Assembly: GCA_030145055.1 (NCBI GenBank)
Contig: JAQYWK010000005.1
Coordinates: 248,001-312,000 of the forward strand
Direction: 5' to 3'
DNA from: Desulfovibrio sp.
GTDB lineage: Bacteria > Desulfobacterota > Desulfovibrionia > Desulfovibrionales > Desulfovibrionaceae
DNA length: 64,000 nt
Made by a program: the position numbers and the translations under genes
Notes under the pieces: generated by a model
What the model saw: the letters and a program-made list of their open reading frames with translations, nothing else
What the model was told of the DNA's origin: nothing
Database searches by the model: none
Shown: positions 28,937 to 38,463 of the stretch, in pieces
Numbering within the stretch: position 1 is the stretch's first letter
How the letters are laid out: each line of letters starts with the position of its first letter

Positions 28937-29542
28937 TTATCCTTCATCTGGCTCAAAGGTATGCATGAATTGCGTGGCTGGACCTTGTCCCCGTCTAAAA
29001 TATAAGTCTAGCCCTTTGATTACAGCATTGACCATTTGATTCGCTATACTCAATTCTTGCGCGTTGAATTCTTCAAGGACGTAATCTTTTACTTGTGATG
29101 AAAATTCTGGTCTACCAATCCCTATTCTTATTCTTAAAAAGTCCGGAGATTTCATGACTTCTTGAATAGATAGGAGCCCTCTATGACCATTATTGCCGCC
29201 GCCTCGTTTGAACTTCATTCTACCTTGAGGAAGATCAAGTTCGTCGTGAACAACGATAACGTCTTTAACTGAAATAGAATGCTTGCCGCAAATAGAACCG
29301 ACTGCATTTCCACTTAGATTCATATAAGTAAGTGGCTTGGTAACGAGAATGTTGTTGCCAGCAAGCGACATGCTGAAAAGTTCATAATTGCTTGAAGATC
29401 CAAGCTCTTTGAAACGCATACTTTTTCTGGATTTAGCTAACTCCACAAGTGCGTCGGCCAGGAAAAAGCCGATGTTATGGCGGGTTGAAGCATATTCCGG
29501 GCCGGGGTTTCCGAGTCCAACGATAAGTGATTTGTATTCCAT
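28937..29542 (-). CDS. pth: Peptidyl-tRNA hydrolase
   Basis: 201 residues; recycles peptidyl-tRNA released by stalled ribosomes. Landmarks: VGLGNPGPEYASTRHNIGF with the catalytic His and the upstream Asn, TKPLTYMNLSG, VVHDELDLPQGRMKF and GGGNNGHRGLLSI. Follows rplY after a terminator-like hairpin, a common pairing of translation genes. Confidence 0.96.
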   Translation of the reverse strand: MEYKSLIVGLGNPGPEYASTRHNIGFFLADALVELAKSRKSMRFKELGSSSNYELFSMSLAGNNILVTKPLTYMNLSGNAVGSICGKHSISVKDVIVVHDELDLPQGRMKFKRGGGNNGHRGLLSIQEVMKSPDFLRIRIGIGRPEFSSQVKDYVLEEFNAQELSIANQMVNAVIKGLDLYFRRGQGPATQFMHTFEPDEG

Positions 29543-29603
29543 GTGACTTTATCCTCTGATAAATGAAACCAGGAAATAATGGTGGCGTGCTTTATAAATA
29601 GAA

Positions 29604-29627
29604 AAGGCCCCGGAATTCCGGGGCCTT
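29604..29627 (-). terminator. Terminator after rplY
   Basis: Perfect stem AAGGCCCCGG / CCGGGGCCTT with an AATT loop, followed on the minus strand by TTTTCTATTTA. Lies 23 bp after the rplY stop; some readthrough into pth is likely. Confidence 0.85.
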
Positions 29628-29649
29628 AAAATACATATATGCAGTGAAA

Positions 29650-30249
29650 CTATTCAGCTGCTTCAGTTGATTCTTCGCCATCTTCGTCAGAGACTGTTCT
29701 ACCAGCTACACAACGAACTAGAGCAAAGTTACTGTCGGAGTTGATTTTAGCACCATCAGCTAGTTCTACTTCATTAACAAAAACAGTATCGTTAACATTC
29801 ATGCCATCAATGTTGACAATGATTTTAGCTGGAATTGTTTCTGCTGAACATGCAACTTCAAGTACTTCGCGGTAAATTGTCATCTGTCCACCTAGTTTTA
29901 CACCAGGTGCTGTTCCTTCAAGAACAACGGGAACTTTGATCTTCAGAGGCTTCTTAGGAGCTACTCCTAGGAAATCAATGTGGTTGATGCGAGGACGAAC
30001 TGGGTCCATCTGTGCTTTCCAGATCAATGTGTCGTGTGTTTTTCCGTCGAACTCAAGGTTGAAAAGCTGAGTTGTACCAATTTTGCGGTACATCTTAGTA
30101 AATTCAATTTCGTTTACGGACAGAATTACGTTTTCGCCTTCCTGAGAGTAAAATACTGCAGGAATTTTACCAGCGACACGAAGACGACGGTTCTGACATT
30201 TACCAGTTTTTTCGCGCTTATCAGCTACGAAAGTTACTTTTTCTGACAT
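29650..30249 (-). CDS. rplY: 50S ribosomal protein bL25, CTC form
   Basis: 199 residues: the 5S-rRNA-binding L25 domain (about 1-90; FVADKREKTGKCQNRRLRVAGKIPAVFYS) plus the C-terminal TL5/CTC beta domain (about 95-185), with a short acidic tail. AAGGAG precedes the ATG. Together with prs upstream and pth downstream this is a widely conserved gene order. Confidence 0.96.
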   Translation of the reverse strand: MSEKVTFVADKREKTGKCQNRRLRVAGKIPAVFYSQEGENVILSVNEIEFTKMYRKIGTTQLFNLEFDGKTHDTLIWKAQMDPVRPRINHIDFLGVAPKKPLKIKVPVVLEGTAPGVKLGGQMTIYREVLEVACSAETIPAKIIVNIDGMNVNDTVFVNEVELADGAKINSDSNFALVRCVAGRTVSDEDGEESTEAAE

Positions 30250-30315
30250 TATATCTCCTTTTGGTTAACCAGCTGCCGCTCAAAAATAGACCGGCAGAGG
30301 GTGGGAATAGGCTTT

Positions 30316-31266
30316 TTAAACGAAGAGTACGCTAACCGAAGATTCGGTGTGAACGTTATGAATGCATTTAGCAAGGAGTCCGGCTACGGACATTACCTTG
30401 ATCTTACCACATTTCAATTTATCTTCTGGGACAGGCAATGTGTTTGTAACAATCACCTCAGAAAAAGGTGCTGCACAGAGTCTGTCAATTGCCGGGCCGG
30501 AAAGAACAGGATGAGTAGCACAGGCAATTACTTCCTTTGCGCCATGATCCATAAGTACTTTAGCCGCCTGACATATAGTTCCGGCTGTGTCGATCATGTC
30601 ATCCATGACAACACAGACTTTACCCGATACTTCCCCGATTACGTTCATTGCCTGAGCCTGATTTGGTGCATCGCGACGTTTATCTACGATTGCCAAACCT
30701 GCGTTCAAGCGTTTTGCATAAGCTCTGGCACGTTCTGTTCCGCCTGCATCAGGGGAAACCATAACCATGTCATCCTTACGGTGGCGTAATTCATCAAGAA
30801 GAACAGGTGCTGCGTAAATATTATCAACAGGTAGATTGAAGAATCCCTGAATCTGTCCAGCGTGCAGATCAATTGTGACCATGCGGTGCATGCCCGCTAC
30901 TGTCAAAAAGTCTGCGATGAGCTTCGCGCTGATTGGTGCTCGCGGAGATACTTTTCTGTCCTGTCTTGCATATCCATAATAAGGAACAACTGCTGTTACT
31001 CTTCGTGCACTTGCACGTTTTAGAGCATCGAGCATAAGGCATAGTTCCATGAAATGAAAGTTGACAGGGTCGCAGGTGGACTGGACTACGAACACGTCAC
31101 AGCCACGAACGTTGTCTTGGATTTCGAGGCGGATTTCTCCGTCGCTGAACTTTTCGCGAAGGCAAGGAGTTAGGCGACTACCGAGGTGGTCACAGATTGC
31201 TTCTGCTAAAGGCACATTAGACGAGCCGCTGATAATCTTAAGTTCACCGTTCATTGGGGTCTCCAT
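30316..31266 (-). CDS. prs: Ribose-phosphate pyrophosphokinase
   Basis: 316 residues, the family length; makes PRPP from ribose 5-phosphate and ATP for nucleotide, His and Trp synthesis. Signatures: [10 protein letters not shown], the PRPP loop [13 protein letters not shown], and [17 protein letters not shown]. The frame extends upstream through the tRNA-Gln gene, so I placed the start at the Met preceded by AAGAGG with a five-base spacer. tRNA-Gln ends only 29 bp upstream, so both are probably on one transcript from ispE. Confidence 0.95.
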   Translation of the reverse strand: METPMNGELKIISGSSNVPLAEAICDHLGSRLTPCLREKFSDGEIRLEIQDNVRGCDVFVVQSTCDPVNFHFMELCLMLDALKRASARRVTAVVPYYGYARQDRKVSPRAPISAKLIADFLTVAGMHRMVTIDLHAGQIQGFFNLPVDNIYAAPVLLDELRHRKDDMVMVSPDAGGTERARAYAKRLNAGLAIVDKRRDAPNQAQAMNVIGEVSGKVCVVMDDMIDTAGTICQAAKVLMDHGAKEVIACATHPVLSGPAIDRLCAAPFSEVIVTNTLPVPEDKLKCGKIKVMSVAGLLAKCIHNVHTESSVSVLFV

Positions 31267-31294
31267 CTTGACCTCTTGAGGAAGGGAAAAAATT

Positions 31295-31369
31295 TGGCTG
31301 GGATGGCAGGATTTGAACCTGCGAATGACGGGATCAAAACCCGTTGCCTTACCGCTTGGCGACACCCCA
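31295..31369 (-). tRNA. tRNA-Gln (anticodon TTG)
   Basis: 75 bases including an encoded CCA. Acceptor TGGGGTG / CATCCCA, D arm GCC..GGC, anticodon stem ACGGG / CCCGT with loop TTTTGAT (anticodon TTG), T arm GCAGG-TTCAAAT-CCTGC and discriminator G, as expected for bacterial tRNA-Gln. It sits between ispE and prs. Confidence 0.97.
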
Positions 31370-31401
31370 GCAATGTATGTAGAAATCTAGACTAGTACTA
31401 A

Positions 31402-32289
31402 CTAAAAAGTATGAATTATAGAGCCAGTATTCTTAGCGTTCAATTCGGAAGCTGCTTTATCCGCTAAGGCTGCATCTTTAAAAAAAGATATAACACTTGC
31501 GCCGCTTCCGCTCATAACCGCCCCACAGGCTCCGCTCTTCAACAGAAATTCCTTAGTTTTCCTTATAATAGGAAACTCAGGAAGGACAACTTGCTCAAAA
31601 TCGTTGAACAAAGTTGCCCTCGTTTTCGAGGCCGCTTTGTTATTACCGCAAGGTGATGTTGTCAAGTAAAATGAATTATTTTTTTGCTGATTCTGGCTCA
31701 AATCTACATTGCTCCATGCCTTATAAGCCCATGCTGTATTCACGTGAGCATCAGGGCAGGCAAGTAACGCTGTAAGGTCTGAGAGGTCCACTTTACAGGG
31801 CGTAAGCTCTTCGCCAATCCCTTTTGCCCATGCTGGTCCGTCAAGCAGGAAGAAGGGTACGTCTGCGCCAAGTTTAGCTGCAAGTGCATTTAACTTGGCG
31901 TGTTCCATGCCCGGGCTTTTCGGATGAGTGTTCAGGTAGCGCAGCATGGTTGCCGCGTCTGAACTTCCGCCACCTAGGCCTGCTCCAGTAGGAGTTTTTT
32001 TAGTCAGCTCAATATGGAGGCCGGGTCTGAAGCCCGTAGCTTCAGCATATTTATCCCACGCTTTATATATAAGGTTGTCTTCAGCCGGAAGGTCGAAGTC
32101 TGCACAATTAATACTGCATCCTTCATCTTTTCCGGTGATTGCAAGCGTGTCCGCAAGCGCAGGAAAAGGATGAAACAGGGTGTCCAGTTCGTGATAACCA
32201 TCAGCTCTTTTGCCGACAATTTTCAGATAAAGATTCACCTTTGCCGGCGCGGTAAGAATTGTTGCTGTTTTGTTCATGGACTGGGTCAT
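31402..32289 (-). CDS. ispE: 4-diphosphocytidyl-2-C-methyl-D-erythritol kinase
   Basis: GHMP kinase of the MEP isoprenoid pathway, 295 residues. APAKVNLYLKIVGKRADGYHEL marks the N-terminus (quoted from residue 14), the ATP-binding glycine loop is PTGAGLGGGSSDAA, and the third motif GAVMSGSGASVISFF lies near the end. Two in-frame Mets (32289 and 32277) compete; GAGG is too close to the first and somewhat far from the second, so the start is uncertain by four codons. Confidence 0.95.
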   Translation of the reverse strand: MTQSMNKTATILTAPAKVNLYLKIVGKRADGYHELDTLFHPFPALADTLAITGKDEGCSINCADFDLPAEDNLIYKAWDKYAEATGFRPGLHIELTKKTPTGAGLGGGSSDAATMLRYLNTHPKSPGMEHAKLNALAAKLGADVPFFLLDGPAWAKGIGEELTPCKVDLSDLTALLACPDAHVNTAWAYKAWSNVDLSQNQQKNNSFYLTTSPCGNNKAASKTRATLFNDFEQVVLPEFPIIRKTKEFLLKSGACGAVMSGSGASVISFFKDAALADKAASELNAKNTGSIIHTF

Positions 32290-32328
32290 ACCTCAAAGGC
32301 ATTAAGGAATAAAGATGGAATTACTCGT

Positions 32329-33600
32329 CTATTTAAATACGTCATCAAAAAAATCAAAAACAACCTGACTCATTACACTACGATTTTCTGTTATGCAGTG
32401 ATTAGATGCACCTTCATTTGTGGGGGTCATAACAAATTTTTTGTGTTTGTTAGGCAGTTTTTCGAAGCATAGTATTTGCTGGCGCTTAACTTCTTCATTA
32501 GAATATTCGCCCTCGCCAACTATAATTAATGCCGGGCAAGTTACTTTTTCTGGATTAAAAGCGAACCCTTTATTTGCCTCAACCAGTCCGGGGATATTAT
32601 CCATTTCTACTCCCCAGCGCCATGCAATTGCTTTCACCGTATTTTGCTTGAACGACGACCACCCCTTTACAATATCTTCAGTTGCTGATGCCACAGGCAT
32701 GGACGCGAAAAGAGGATAAGCATCTACAACCGCGCTGTTCATAGCAATGGCTTTTATGCGGGGATCATTTTCGGCGGCTATAGGAACAAAACCGCCCCCC
32801 CCACTCATTCCGTATGCAGCAAGTCTCTCCGGATCAGTTTCCGGTTTTGCAAGAACGTAATCAACAACGGCTTTGATAGGTGCATTTGCGTCTGCACGAA
32901 AGACTCTTCCTTCGAGTGGAAGTAATCCCTGCCCAGGCAAGTCGACTGTTATGAAATTATAGCCCCGATCAAAAGCTTGAGGTCCAACATAAAAAACGAG
33001 ATCTTCGGCGAAAGTTTCACCGCCGCCAAACATCATGAGGGTCTTTGTTGGTTTATTGTTATTGGCCGCTTTGCGGTAGAATCCGGGCAGAACTGACCCT
33101 TCAAAAGGTACCTCAATGTATTCTAGAGGAGGATCGAAAAGAGAGCCTGCTTTCTTCAGTATTTTTCTGCTTTGGTCGGCAGTTTTTTTGAATGCAGGAT
33201 TGGCCGGCATCATGGATATAAGCGCTGCTCGATAATAATATGATGCGCGTTGAAATTGTTTGCGCGCACTTACCTTATGACCTGCTGCAAGAGATTCTTC
33301 ACCCCTTTTTTGAACACGCCCAGCCATCTTGATCCATTCTTTCTGCCAACTTTTAGCGTTACCTTCTTCGATGTTTGATGCTGTGTAGAAGGCTTCGCCT
33401 ATTTCGCAGCCATGATTTATTGTTGCCCCTACAATTAGGGCAAATGCAAAGTCCATTTCGTTGTCATTAAAATGGAGTTTGGCGAATGATTCGTGCGCAT
33501 CGAAGTCGCTTTCTGGTTCGGCAAAGCTGATGGTTGTAATGGATATTGCCAGAATACTCAGGCACAAGGATGCAAGGATTGTACGTGCAGAAATGTTCAT
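32329..33600 (-). CDS. Exported alpha/beta-hydrolase
   Basis: 423 residues with a Sec signal peptide (cleavage after about residue 27, ISFA-EP). A helical N-terminal part (about 30-150) precedes an alpha/beta hydrolase domain resembling FrsA/DUF1100-type esterases: MMFGGGETFAEDL as oxyanion-hole region, nucleophile elbow GMSGGGG, an acidic residue in VGEGEYSNEEV, and a candidate catalytic His in EGASNHCI. Substrate unknown. I took the Met just before the signal peptide; the frame runs 15 codons further up without a ribosome site. Confidence 0.8.
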   Translation of the reverse strand: MNISARTILASLCLSILAISITTISFAEPESDFDAHESFAKLHFNDNEMDFAFALIVGATINHGCEIGEAFYTASNIEEGNAKSWQKEWIKMAGRVQKRGEESLAAGHKVSARKQFQRASYYYRAALISMMPANPAFKKTADQSRKILKKAGSLFDPPLEYIEVPFEGSVLPGFYRKAANNNKPTKTLMMFGGGETFAEDLVFYVGPQAFDRGYNFITVDLPGQGLLPLEGRVFRADANAPIKAVVDYVLAKPETDPERLAAYGMSGGGGFVPIAAENDPRIKAIAMNSAVVDAYPLFASMPVASATEDIVKGWSSFKQNTVKAIAWRWGVEMDNIPGLVEANKGFAFNPEKVTCPALIIVGEGEYSNEEVKRQQILCFEKLPNKHKKFVMTPTNEGASNHCITENRSVMSQVVFDFFDDVFK

Positions 33601-33671
33601 GGGATTTTCCCCGTCTAAAGTTATAAATATTATTAGGGGGATCATGTCATGATAGGCAAACTAATTCAACG

Positions 33672-33710
33672 TAAAAGCGAGATACAGTTTGCAGCCATAT
33701 CTCGCTTTAT
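33672..33710 (-). terminator. Hairpin/terminator upstream of hydrolase gene
   Basis: AAAGCGAGATA ... TATCTCGCTTT stem with a 13-base loop, followed by TTTTA on the minus strand. It lies 72 bp upstream of the hydrolase start and far below degP, so it seems to terminate something transcribed between 33710 and 33927. Confidence 0.65.
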
Positions 33711-33766
33711 TAAAATTTCTTTTAAAATCTTAATTATATCGTCTGTTTCGAGACATTTTGTGTAGT

Positions 33767-33821
33767 CAGCGATCTGCTCAGATAAGCTAGGCATGCTATA
33801 GCTTATCTGAGCAGGTCGCTG
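33767..33821. repeat. Long inverted repeat (23-bp arms)
   Basis: Arms CAGCGATCTGCTCAGATAAG.. (33767-33789) and its complement at 33799-33821 differ at one position, with a nine-base loop containing GCATGC. Too long and too symmetrical for a simple terminator and without a T-run. See findings: it may be the body of a small RNA. Confidence 0.8.
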
Positions 33822-33851
33822 GTCTAGAAAACGTTTAGGAGCTTAATCTAA

Positions 33852-33894
33852 AACAGCCCTACCTTATCGATAAGTTCGACAGGGCAGGGCTGTT
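33852..33894 (-). terminator. Probable terminator after degP-like gene
   Basis: AACAGCCCT / AGGGCTGTT closing stem with additional internal pairing; the U-tract is short (TTTT). Lies 33 bp after the protease stop. Confidence 0.6.
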
Positions 33895-33926
33895 AATAAT
33901 CTTAATTGAGGGCAGGGGCTGTCATT

Positions 33927-35375
33927 TTATTCAGCCGTTTTTTTCGGGGCAAGCTCGATGGTGCGGAAGATATTTCTTCCTTGACGCTTAATTAGAAGCA
34001 TCACAAGTCCACGTTCTTTGCCTTCGGTATTGATGATCTTACGTAGATCTTCAAGAGTGTTGACCTTATGCTGGTTGGCTTCAAGAATCGCATCGCCTAC
34101 CGCGATTGCAGCTTTTTCTGCTGGAGTGTTCGGCTGTACTTCGATTACCAGCAAACCTTCCATTTTGTCCAAGCCCAGTGCCTTAGCTTCGGCTTCGCGG
34201 TCAATGGAGCGAGCAACAAGACCTAGTTCTTCAACTGTTTCCTGTTTGGCTTTGGGGCCGAAATCCTTAGCGGCAACAACTGTTTTGCCGTTTCTTTCGC
34301 CAAGAGTGATCATCAGGTTCTTCGGCTGGCCTTTGCGCCAGACCTGAACGTCAACCTTCTTGCCGGGAAGAAGAGCTGCTATTGTGCGAAGTAAGTCGTT
34401 GGTGTCGTCAATTTTGGCACCGCCTACTTCTAATATAACATCACCGACTTTCATACCGCCTTTGTCTGCAGGATCTCCGGGATTAACAGAGCTGACAAGA
34501 GCACCTGTTTTGCTGGAAAGCCCTAGAGCTTTGGCAGTATTAGCATCAGCATCCTGAATAGTTACGCCGAGCCAGCCGCGGCTGACTTTATTGTTTGTTT
34601 TGAGTTGAGATATTACATTTTCAGCCATGTTGCTTGGAATGGCAAAGCCGATTCCCTGACCATTGGCAAGTATCATGGTGTTAATGCCGATCACCTTGCC
34701 TTTCATGTCGATCAGTGGACCACCACTGTTGCCGGGGTTGATGCTGGCATCAGTCTGGATGAAGTTATCAAATGGTCCTGCTCCGATAATGCGGCCTTTC
34801 GCGCTGATAATACCTTTAGTTACGGTATGACCAAGTCCGAAAGGATTACCGATAGCCATAACCCATTCTCCAACCTGTGCTTTTTCTGAATTTGCAAAGC
34901 TAAGGAAGGGAAGTTGCTTTCCTGCGTCAATTTTTAACAGAGCCAGGTCTGTTTCTTTATCAAGGCCGATAAGTTTGGCAGGGTATTCGCGATCAGCGTT
35001 CTGAAGTTTAACTTTAATTTCATCGGCTGAAGATACAACGTGATTATTTGTTACAATATACCCGTCAGCAGAGATAATAAAGCCAGTCCCTAGGCCGCCT
35101 TGTTTGCGTTTCTGCTTGGGGTTGTTGCCTCTGAATCTATCTTCGAACTGTTTAAAAAAGTCCTCAAGCGGATTTTGCTGTCCGGGAGGAGTATGGAATT
35201 TGTTTTGCTTAGAGTTGTCTTGCTGCACGGTGTTTACGGTGCTGATGAAAACAACTGAAGGGCCGCATTTTTTTGCGAGCTCAACAAAAGTGGGTAGCCC
35301 GTTAGCCATTACGGAGACGGGGAGCATCATTAGAGTGATAAGAGCAAAAATACCTAAAAGTCGCTTTGAATTCAT
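33927..35375 (-). CDS. DegP/HtrA-family periplasmic serine protease
   Basis: 482 residues. Signal peptide to about residue 24 (VMA-NG), trypsin-like domain with the triad H112 (NNHVV), D143 (TDLALLK) and S217 (GNSGGP), then two PDZ domains (about 265-360 and 385-475). This is the Do/DegP architecture; degP, degQ or mucD as a name cannot be chosen from sequence alone. It refolds or degrades damaged envelope proteins. AGGAGG precedes the ATG. Divergent from the FkbM-type methyltransferase. Confidence 0.95.
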   Translation of the reverse strand: MNSKRLLGIFALITLMMLPVSVMANGLPTFVELAKKCGPSVVFISTVNTVQQDNSKQNKFHTPPGQQNPLEDFFKQFEDRFRGNNPKQKRKQGGLGTGFIISADGYIVTNNHVVSSADEIKVKLQNADREYPAKLIGLDKETDLALLKIDAGKQLPFLSFANSEKAQVGEWVMAIGNPFGLGHTVTKGIISAKGRIIGAGPFDNFIQTDASINPGNSGGPLIDMKGKVIGINTMILANGQGIGFAIPSNMAENVISQLKTNNKVSRGWLGVTIQDADANTAKALGLSSKTGALVSSVNPGDPADKGGMKVGDVILEVGGAKIDDTNDLLRTIAALLPGKKVDVQVWRKGQPKNLMITLGERNGKTVVAAKDFGPKAKQETVEELGLVARSIDREAEAKALGLDKMEGLLVIEVQPNTPAEKAAIAVGDAILEANQHKVNTLEDLRKIINTEGKERGLVMLLIKRQGRNIFRTIELAPKKTAE

Positions 35376-35530
35376 GTAACCTCCTGAGGTGCCGTCAGGA
35401 AAACGGATAGCAACGGCGTTAATGAGAATTATATGACTATTTGAATAAAAGTAAATAGGCAGTATGAATTTGTCCCGTAGTTGTAAAATAATGTTTATCG
35501 CTGTACTTCATCACTTACGCAGGAGGGACA

Positions 35531-36517
35531 ATGGATAGCGAACTTATTCACAAGTTTAGGGTTCAGGTTGAAAAGGAAACTTACGAAGAGTTTCAGGATG
35601 TTCAAGCGCTGTTTTGCTCTAAAGATTTTTATTTGGAGAGGATCGGGGATTGGTTTGTAATTAAATTTTCTCCCATTTTAGGCTATATGCCCCTTTGGAA
35701 ATATGAGCCCATGACCCGCTATTCCTTTCAGCTTAAAGCGTGGGAATGTAAAATCGGTTCGGCCATATTTTACACTTCCGTTTGTCCTTTTTTCGAATTT
35801 GTGTGTGAGCTTCGAGGGTACACATTGCCCGGCACTGTTTTCGCGGATTCTACCGTTGTGGATGCCGGCCCGTGGAACGGTATTTCAGGAATGTATTTCA
35901 GTGCCGCGGCAAAGGAAGGTCATGTTATCTTTCTGGAGCCGGATAAGCAGAGCGCAGATTTTATTGCCGCAGATATTTATAAGAATAGCTTTGCGAATTG
36001 TGAGCTTGTTAGGAAGGCTCTCTATACCCGAAGCGGAGAAGTAAGCTTTCAGCATAAATCTGGTGGAGAAAGCTGCATTAAGGATGCTGATTTGTCAGTT
36101 GAAACAGATTCGCCTACTGAACGAGGCGTGGATTCATTTACTGTTGAAGCAATTACTTTAAGCGATTTAGTTGCAGATCATGCTCCTAACGGTGTTGATT
36201 TTTTCAAAATGGACATAGAGGGTGTTGAAGTCGATATCGCGGATGATATTGCGCGCTACATTAGTGATAATACTCAGTCGTGGGCGGCAATAGCCTCATA
36301 CCACCAAGTTGGTCCGGTTAGAAGCTCGCATATACTGGAAGAGAAGTTTGCAGCGTATCCAGACTTAGTTTTTAAAACGGCTTATCCATATCATGAGACA
36401 ACCTTTGTCGCGAATGTGAAGAATGAAGCTGTTGCAACAAATATTAGGAAGATGACGAGTTTTGCTGTCGGTTGGAAGGCTATAGATAAGGATGTGAAAA
36501 GACAGGGTGGGCGTTAA
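35531..36517 (+). CDS. FkbM-family methyltransferase
   Basis: 328 residues. The SAM-binding region (from about residue 108: VVDAGPWNGISGMYFS, then VIFLEPDKQ) and the FkbM hallmark FFKMDIEGVEVDI near 225 are clear. The N-terminal 100 residues are not recognised. FkbM enzymes methylate hydroxyls of sugars or secondary metabolites; the acceptor here is unknown. GGAGG precedes the ATG. The stop overlaps the start of the next gene (TAATG), pointing to coupled translation. Confidence 0.85.
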   Translation: MDSELIHKFRVQVEKETYEEFQDVQALFCSKDFYLERIGDWFVIKFSPILGYMPLWKYEPMTRYSFQLKAWECKIGSAIFYTSVCPFFEFVCELRGYTLPGTVFADSTVVDAGPWNGISGMYFSAAAKEGHVIFLEPDKQSADFIAADIYKNSFANCELVRKALYTRSGEVSFQHKSGGESCIKDADLSVETDSPTERGVDSFTVEAITLSDLVADHAPNGVDFFKMDIEGVEVDIADDIARYISDNTQSWAAIASYHQVGPVRSSHILEEKFAAYPDLVFKTAYPYHETTFVANVKNEAVATNIRKMTSFAVGWKAIDKDVKRQGGR

Positions 36518-37770
36518 TGTTGAGTTCAAAATCAAATTCTAGTCGCGCTACTTTACGCAAATTTATTATGTCAGCGATTATTGTGGTTTCCGCCATATCA
36601 ATGATGGGTGCACGCGGTTGTGGCAATAGTGGCGGTGATTTTCCGACAGAGCAGGCCATTGCCCTTCAAGCATCACTTGATCAATCAAAGGCTGATTTTG
36701 GATTTCCGGGCGGTTCGCTGGCTGTTCGAGAAGTTGGTGGTGCTACTTGGATGGGAGCTACGGGGGTTGCAACTTTCGCCGCAGATGTGGCGGATGGCAA
36801 CGGGGAATTAAATAAGAATTTTTTCTCTTCATTTTTTGTTTCCACTGCATGGGCTGGTTCATCCGATTTTTCAATGAGAACATATTTGTATACGCGCATT
36901 GGTAGTATGACAAAATCTTACACTGCGACTCTCATATTGAAATTGGTTGAAGAGGGTAAGCTGCGTTTAGAGGATACTATTGATGACTGGATGGGGGCTG
37001 GATATTACCCAAACAGTGATATCATAACAATTCGCCAACTACTTAATATGACAGCTGGAATAACGTCCTATACAGGAACCGGGACTTTTTATGCCCGTTA
37101 TACCGCGGACCCTACGCAAGAATTTTTGCCCGAAGAGCTTGTTTCTTTCGCACGCGACAGTGTAGCCCCGAATGGATTTGCTCCGAGTGCGGGCTGGAAC
37201 TACTCAAATACAAATTTTGTTATTCTAGGGCTGATTGTCGAAAAAGCGGGCGGCGCAAGTTTCAAAGAGTTGATAACTACTAAAATTATTGAACCATTGG
37301 GTTTGAGCTATACATCTGTTCCTGTAGGAGAGGATAGAGCTGTCCCTGCGGAATATGTAAGTGGGTATAAAGACGATAGCGGTACTTGGGTAGACGCGAC
37401 TTTATATTCTCCTACGATTGCTTTTTCCGCTGGTAATATGATTAGTACTTTGCCGAACATGCTGAAATGGATTGAGTCTATACATGAAATGAAATTGCTC
37501 ACCGAGTACTCAACGAATCAAATGATGGAGTTTGTTTCCATGACTACCGGTGGCCCGTTAAACGGCGGCACGGCTGGTTATGGTCTTGGATTATCTTATC
37601 ACAAGGGCGCTGTCGGACATGCAGGAGAAATCAATGGATATAAAGTTATAGTTAATAAGTACAAGAATTATTATTTTGCAGTGATTGTTAACACCGATTC
37701 TGCGGCGGGTAATGCCGAAGAAGTGTTTTGGCGCGCAGTTAGGGTTTTGTATCCTGACGATAATGTTTAA
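36517..37770 (+). CDS. Serine hydrolase, class C beta-lactamase/DD-peptidase fold
   Basis: 417 residues. Hydrophobic N-terminal signal (about 15-33) followed by a possible but atypical lipobox (ARGC). Active-site motifs: S130-M-T-K133, Y229-S-N231 and HAG in VGHAGEINGY near residue 370, replacing the KTG of true beta-lactamases. Such proteins act as esterases, peptidases or D-amino-acid hydrolases in the periplasm. About 30 residues are inserted before SxxK. First base overlaps the FkbM gene stop. Confidence 0.88.
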   Translation: MLSSKSNSSRATLRKFIMSAIIVVSAISMMGARGCGNSGGDFPTEQAIALQASLDQSKADFGFPGGSLAVREVGGATWMGATGVATFAADVADGNGELNKNFFSSFFVSTAWAGSSDFSMRTYLYTRIGSMTKSYTATLILKLVEEGKLRLEDTIDDWMGAGYYPNSDIITIRQLLNMTAGITSYTGTGTFYARYTADPTQEFLPEELVSFARDSVAPNGFAPSAGWNYSNTNFVILGLIVEKAGGASFKELITTKIIEPLGLSYTSVPVGEDRAVPAEYVSGYKDDSGTWVDATLYSPTIAFSAGNMISTLPNMLKWIESIHEMKLLTEYSTNQMMEFVSMTTGGPLNGGTAGYGLGLSYHKGAVGHAGEINGYKVIVNKYKNYYFAVIVNTDSAAGNAEEVFWRAVRVLYPDDNV

Positions 37771-37893
37771 TATTTCCTAGCATGTTATGAGACTGCATTA
37801 GCTGCGAATGTAAAGAATGTATTTGCCGTGTAAATTATTGTTAGAGTGATGAGTTTTTAATCTTGGGCGCGAGTAGCTTTGCACTGCTGATCC

Positions 37894-38463
37894 TTACTTA
37901 ATAATGAGTGATATACTAATCTCTCCAACATACGCGCCGGGCTCTATGTTTGCTGGTATCTGAAGTATCGGGCCAACAAACAACGGAATGAACGTTTTGT
38001 CACCCATATCAACCCCCGCGACTTGAAGTGCATTAGTCGTAATGCCGATAACAGTAATCGGAGTGTTTGAAGCGGTCGTTGTGCAACTCAGTTCTGAGGT
38101 TTCAATAAGTCTCACCTCAAAATCTACACCTGAACTCTTAAGCACAACATAGCCAGCCTGATGAGTTCCAACAGAGTCGTCTTCGATATTATTTCTTCGC
38201 AGTACAGCTTCGGAGCAAAGTTCGTTTGCAGCGGAGGCCGCACCCTCATCATTAGATGCTGCAATTGATGCTATTGACGAAGCATCAAGCGTGACAATTT
38301 CCTGTTCAATATTCGCAACTAGAGTTCCGATGCTTGCCCCTTGAACCGTTGCAACAGAAAGCGGTGCCGCGAAAGTTATGCGGACAGGGATATTCACGTC
38401 AATGGCGAACGCCAAAGAAGTCATGAAAAAACATGCCAGAAGAAAGGCTAGAACGGTTTTCAT
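37894..38463 (-). CDS. Exported protein, DUF4402-like
   Basis: 189 residues starting at an ATG with GGGAGG five bases upstream. A signal peptide ends around residue 20 (LAFA-ID). The mature part is beta-rich, poor in Cys (three), and ends in the pattern PANIEPGAYVGEISISLIIK, quoted as two pieces PANIEPGAY and VGEISISL. This resembles the C-terminal strand of DUF4402 pilin-like surface proteins; the assignment is tentative. Stand-alone gene converging with the serine hydrolase. Confidence 0.7.
   Translation of the reverse strand: MKTVLAFLLACFFMTSLAFAIDVNIPVRITFAAPLSVATVQGASIGTLVANIEQEIVTLDASSIASIAASNDEGAASAANELCSEAVLRRNNIEDDSVGTHQAGYVVLKSSGVDFEVRLIETSELSCTTTASNTPITVIGITTNALQVAGVDMGDKTFIPLFVGPILQIPANIEPGAYVGEISISLIIK

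Noticed and set aside
31267-31365. N-terminal extension of prs
   Set aside because: It is a translation of the tRNA-Gln gene; the true start has its own ribosome site at 31266.
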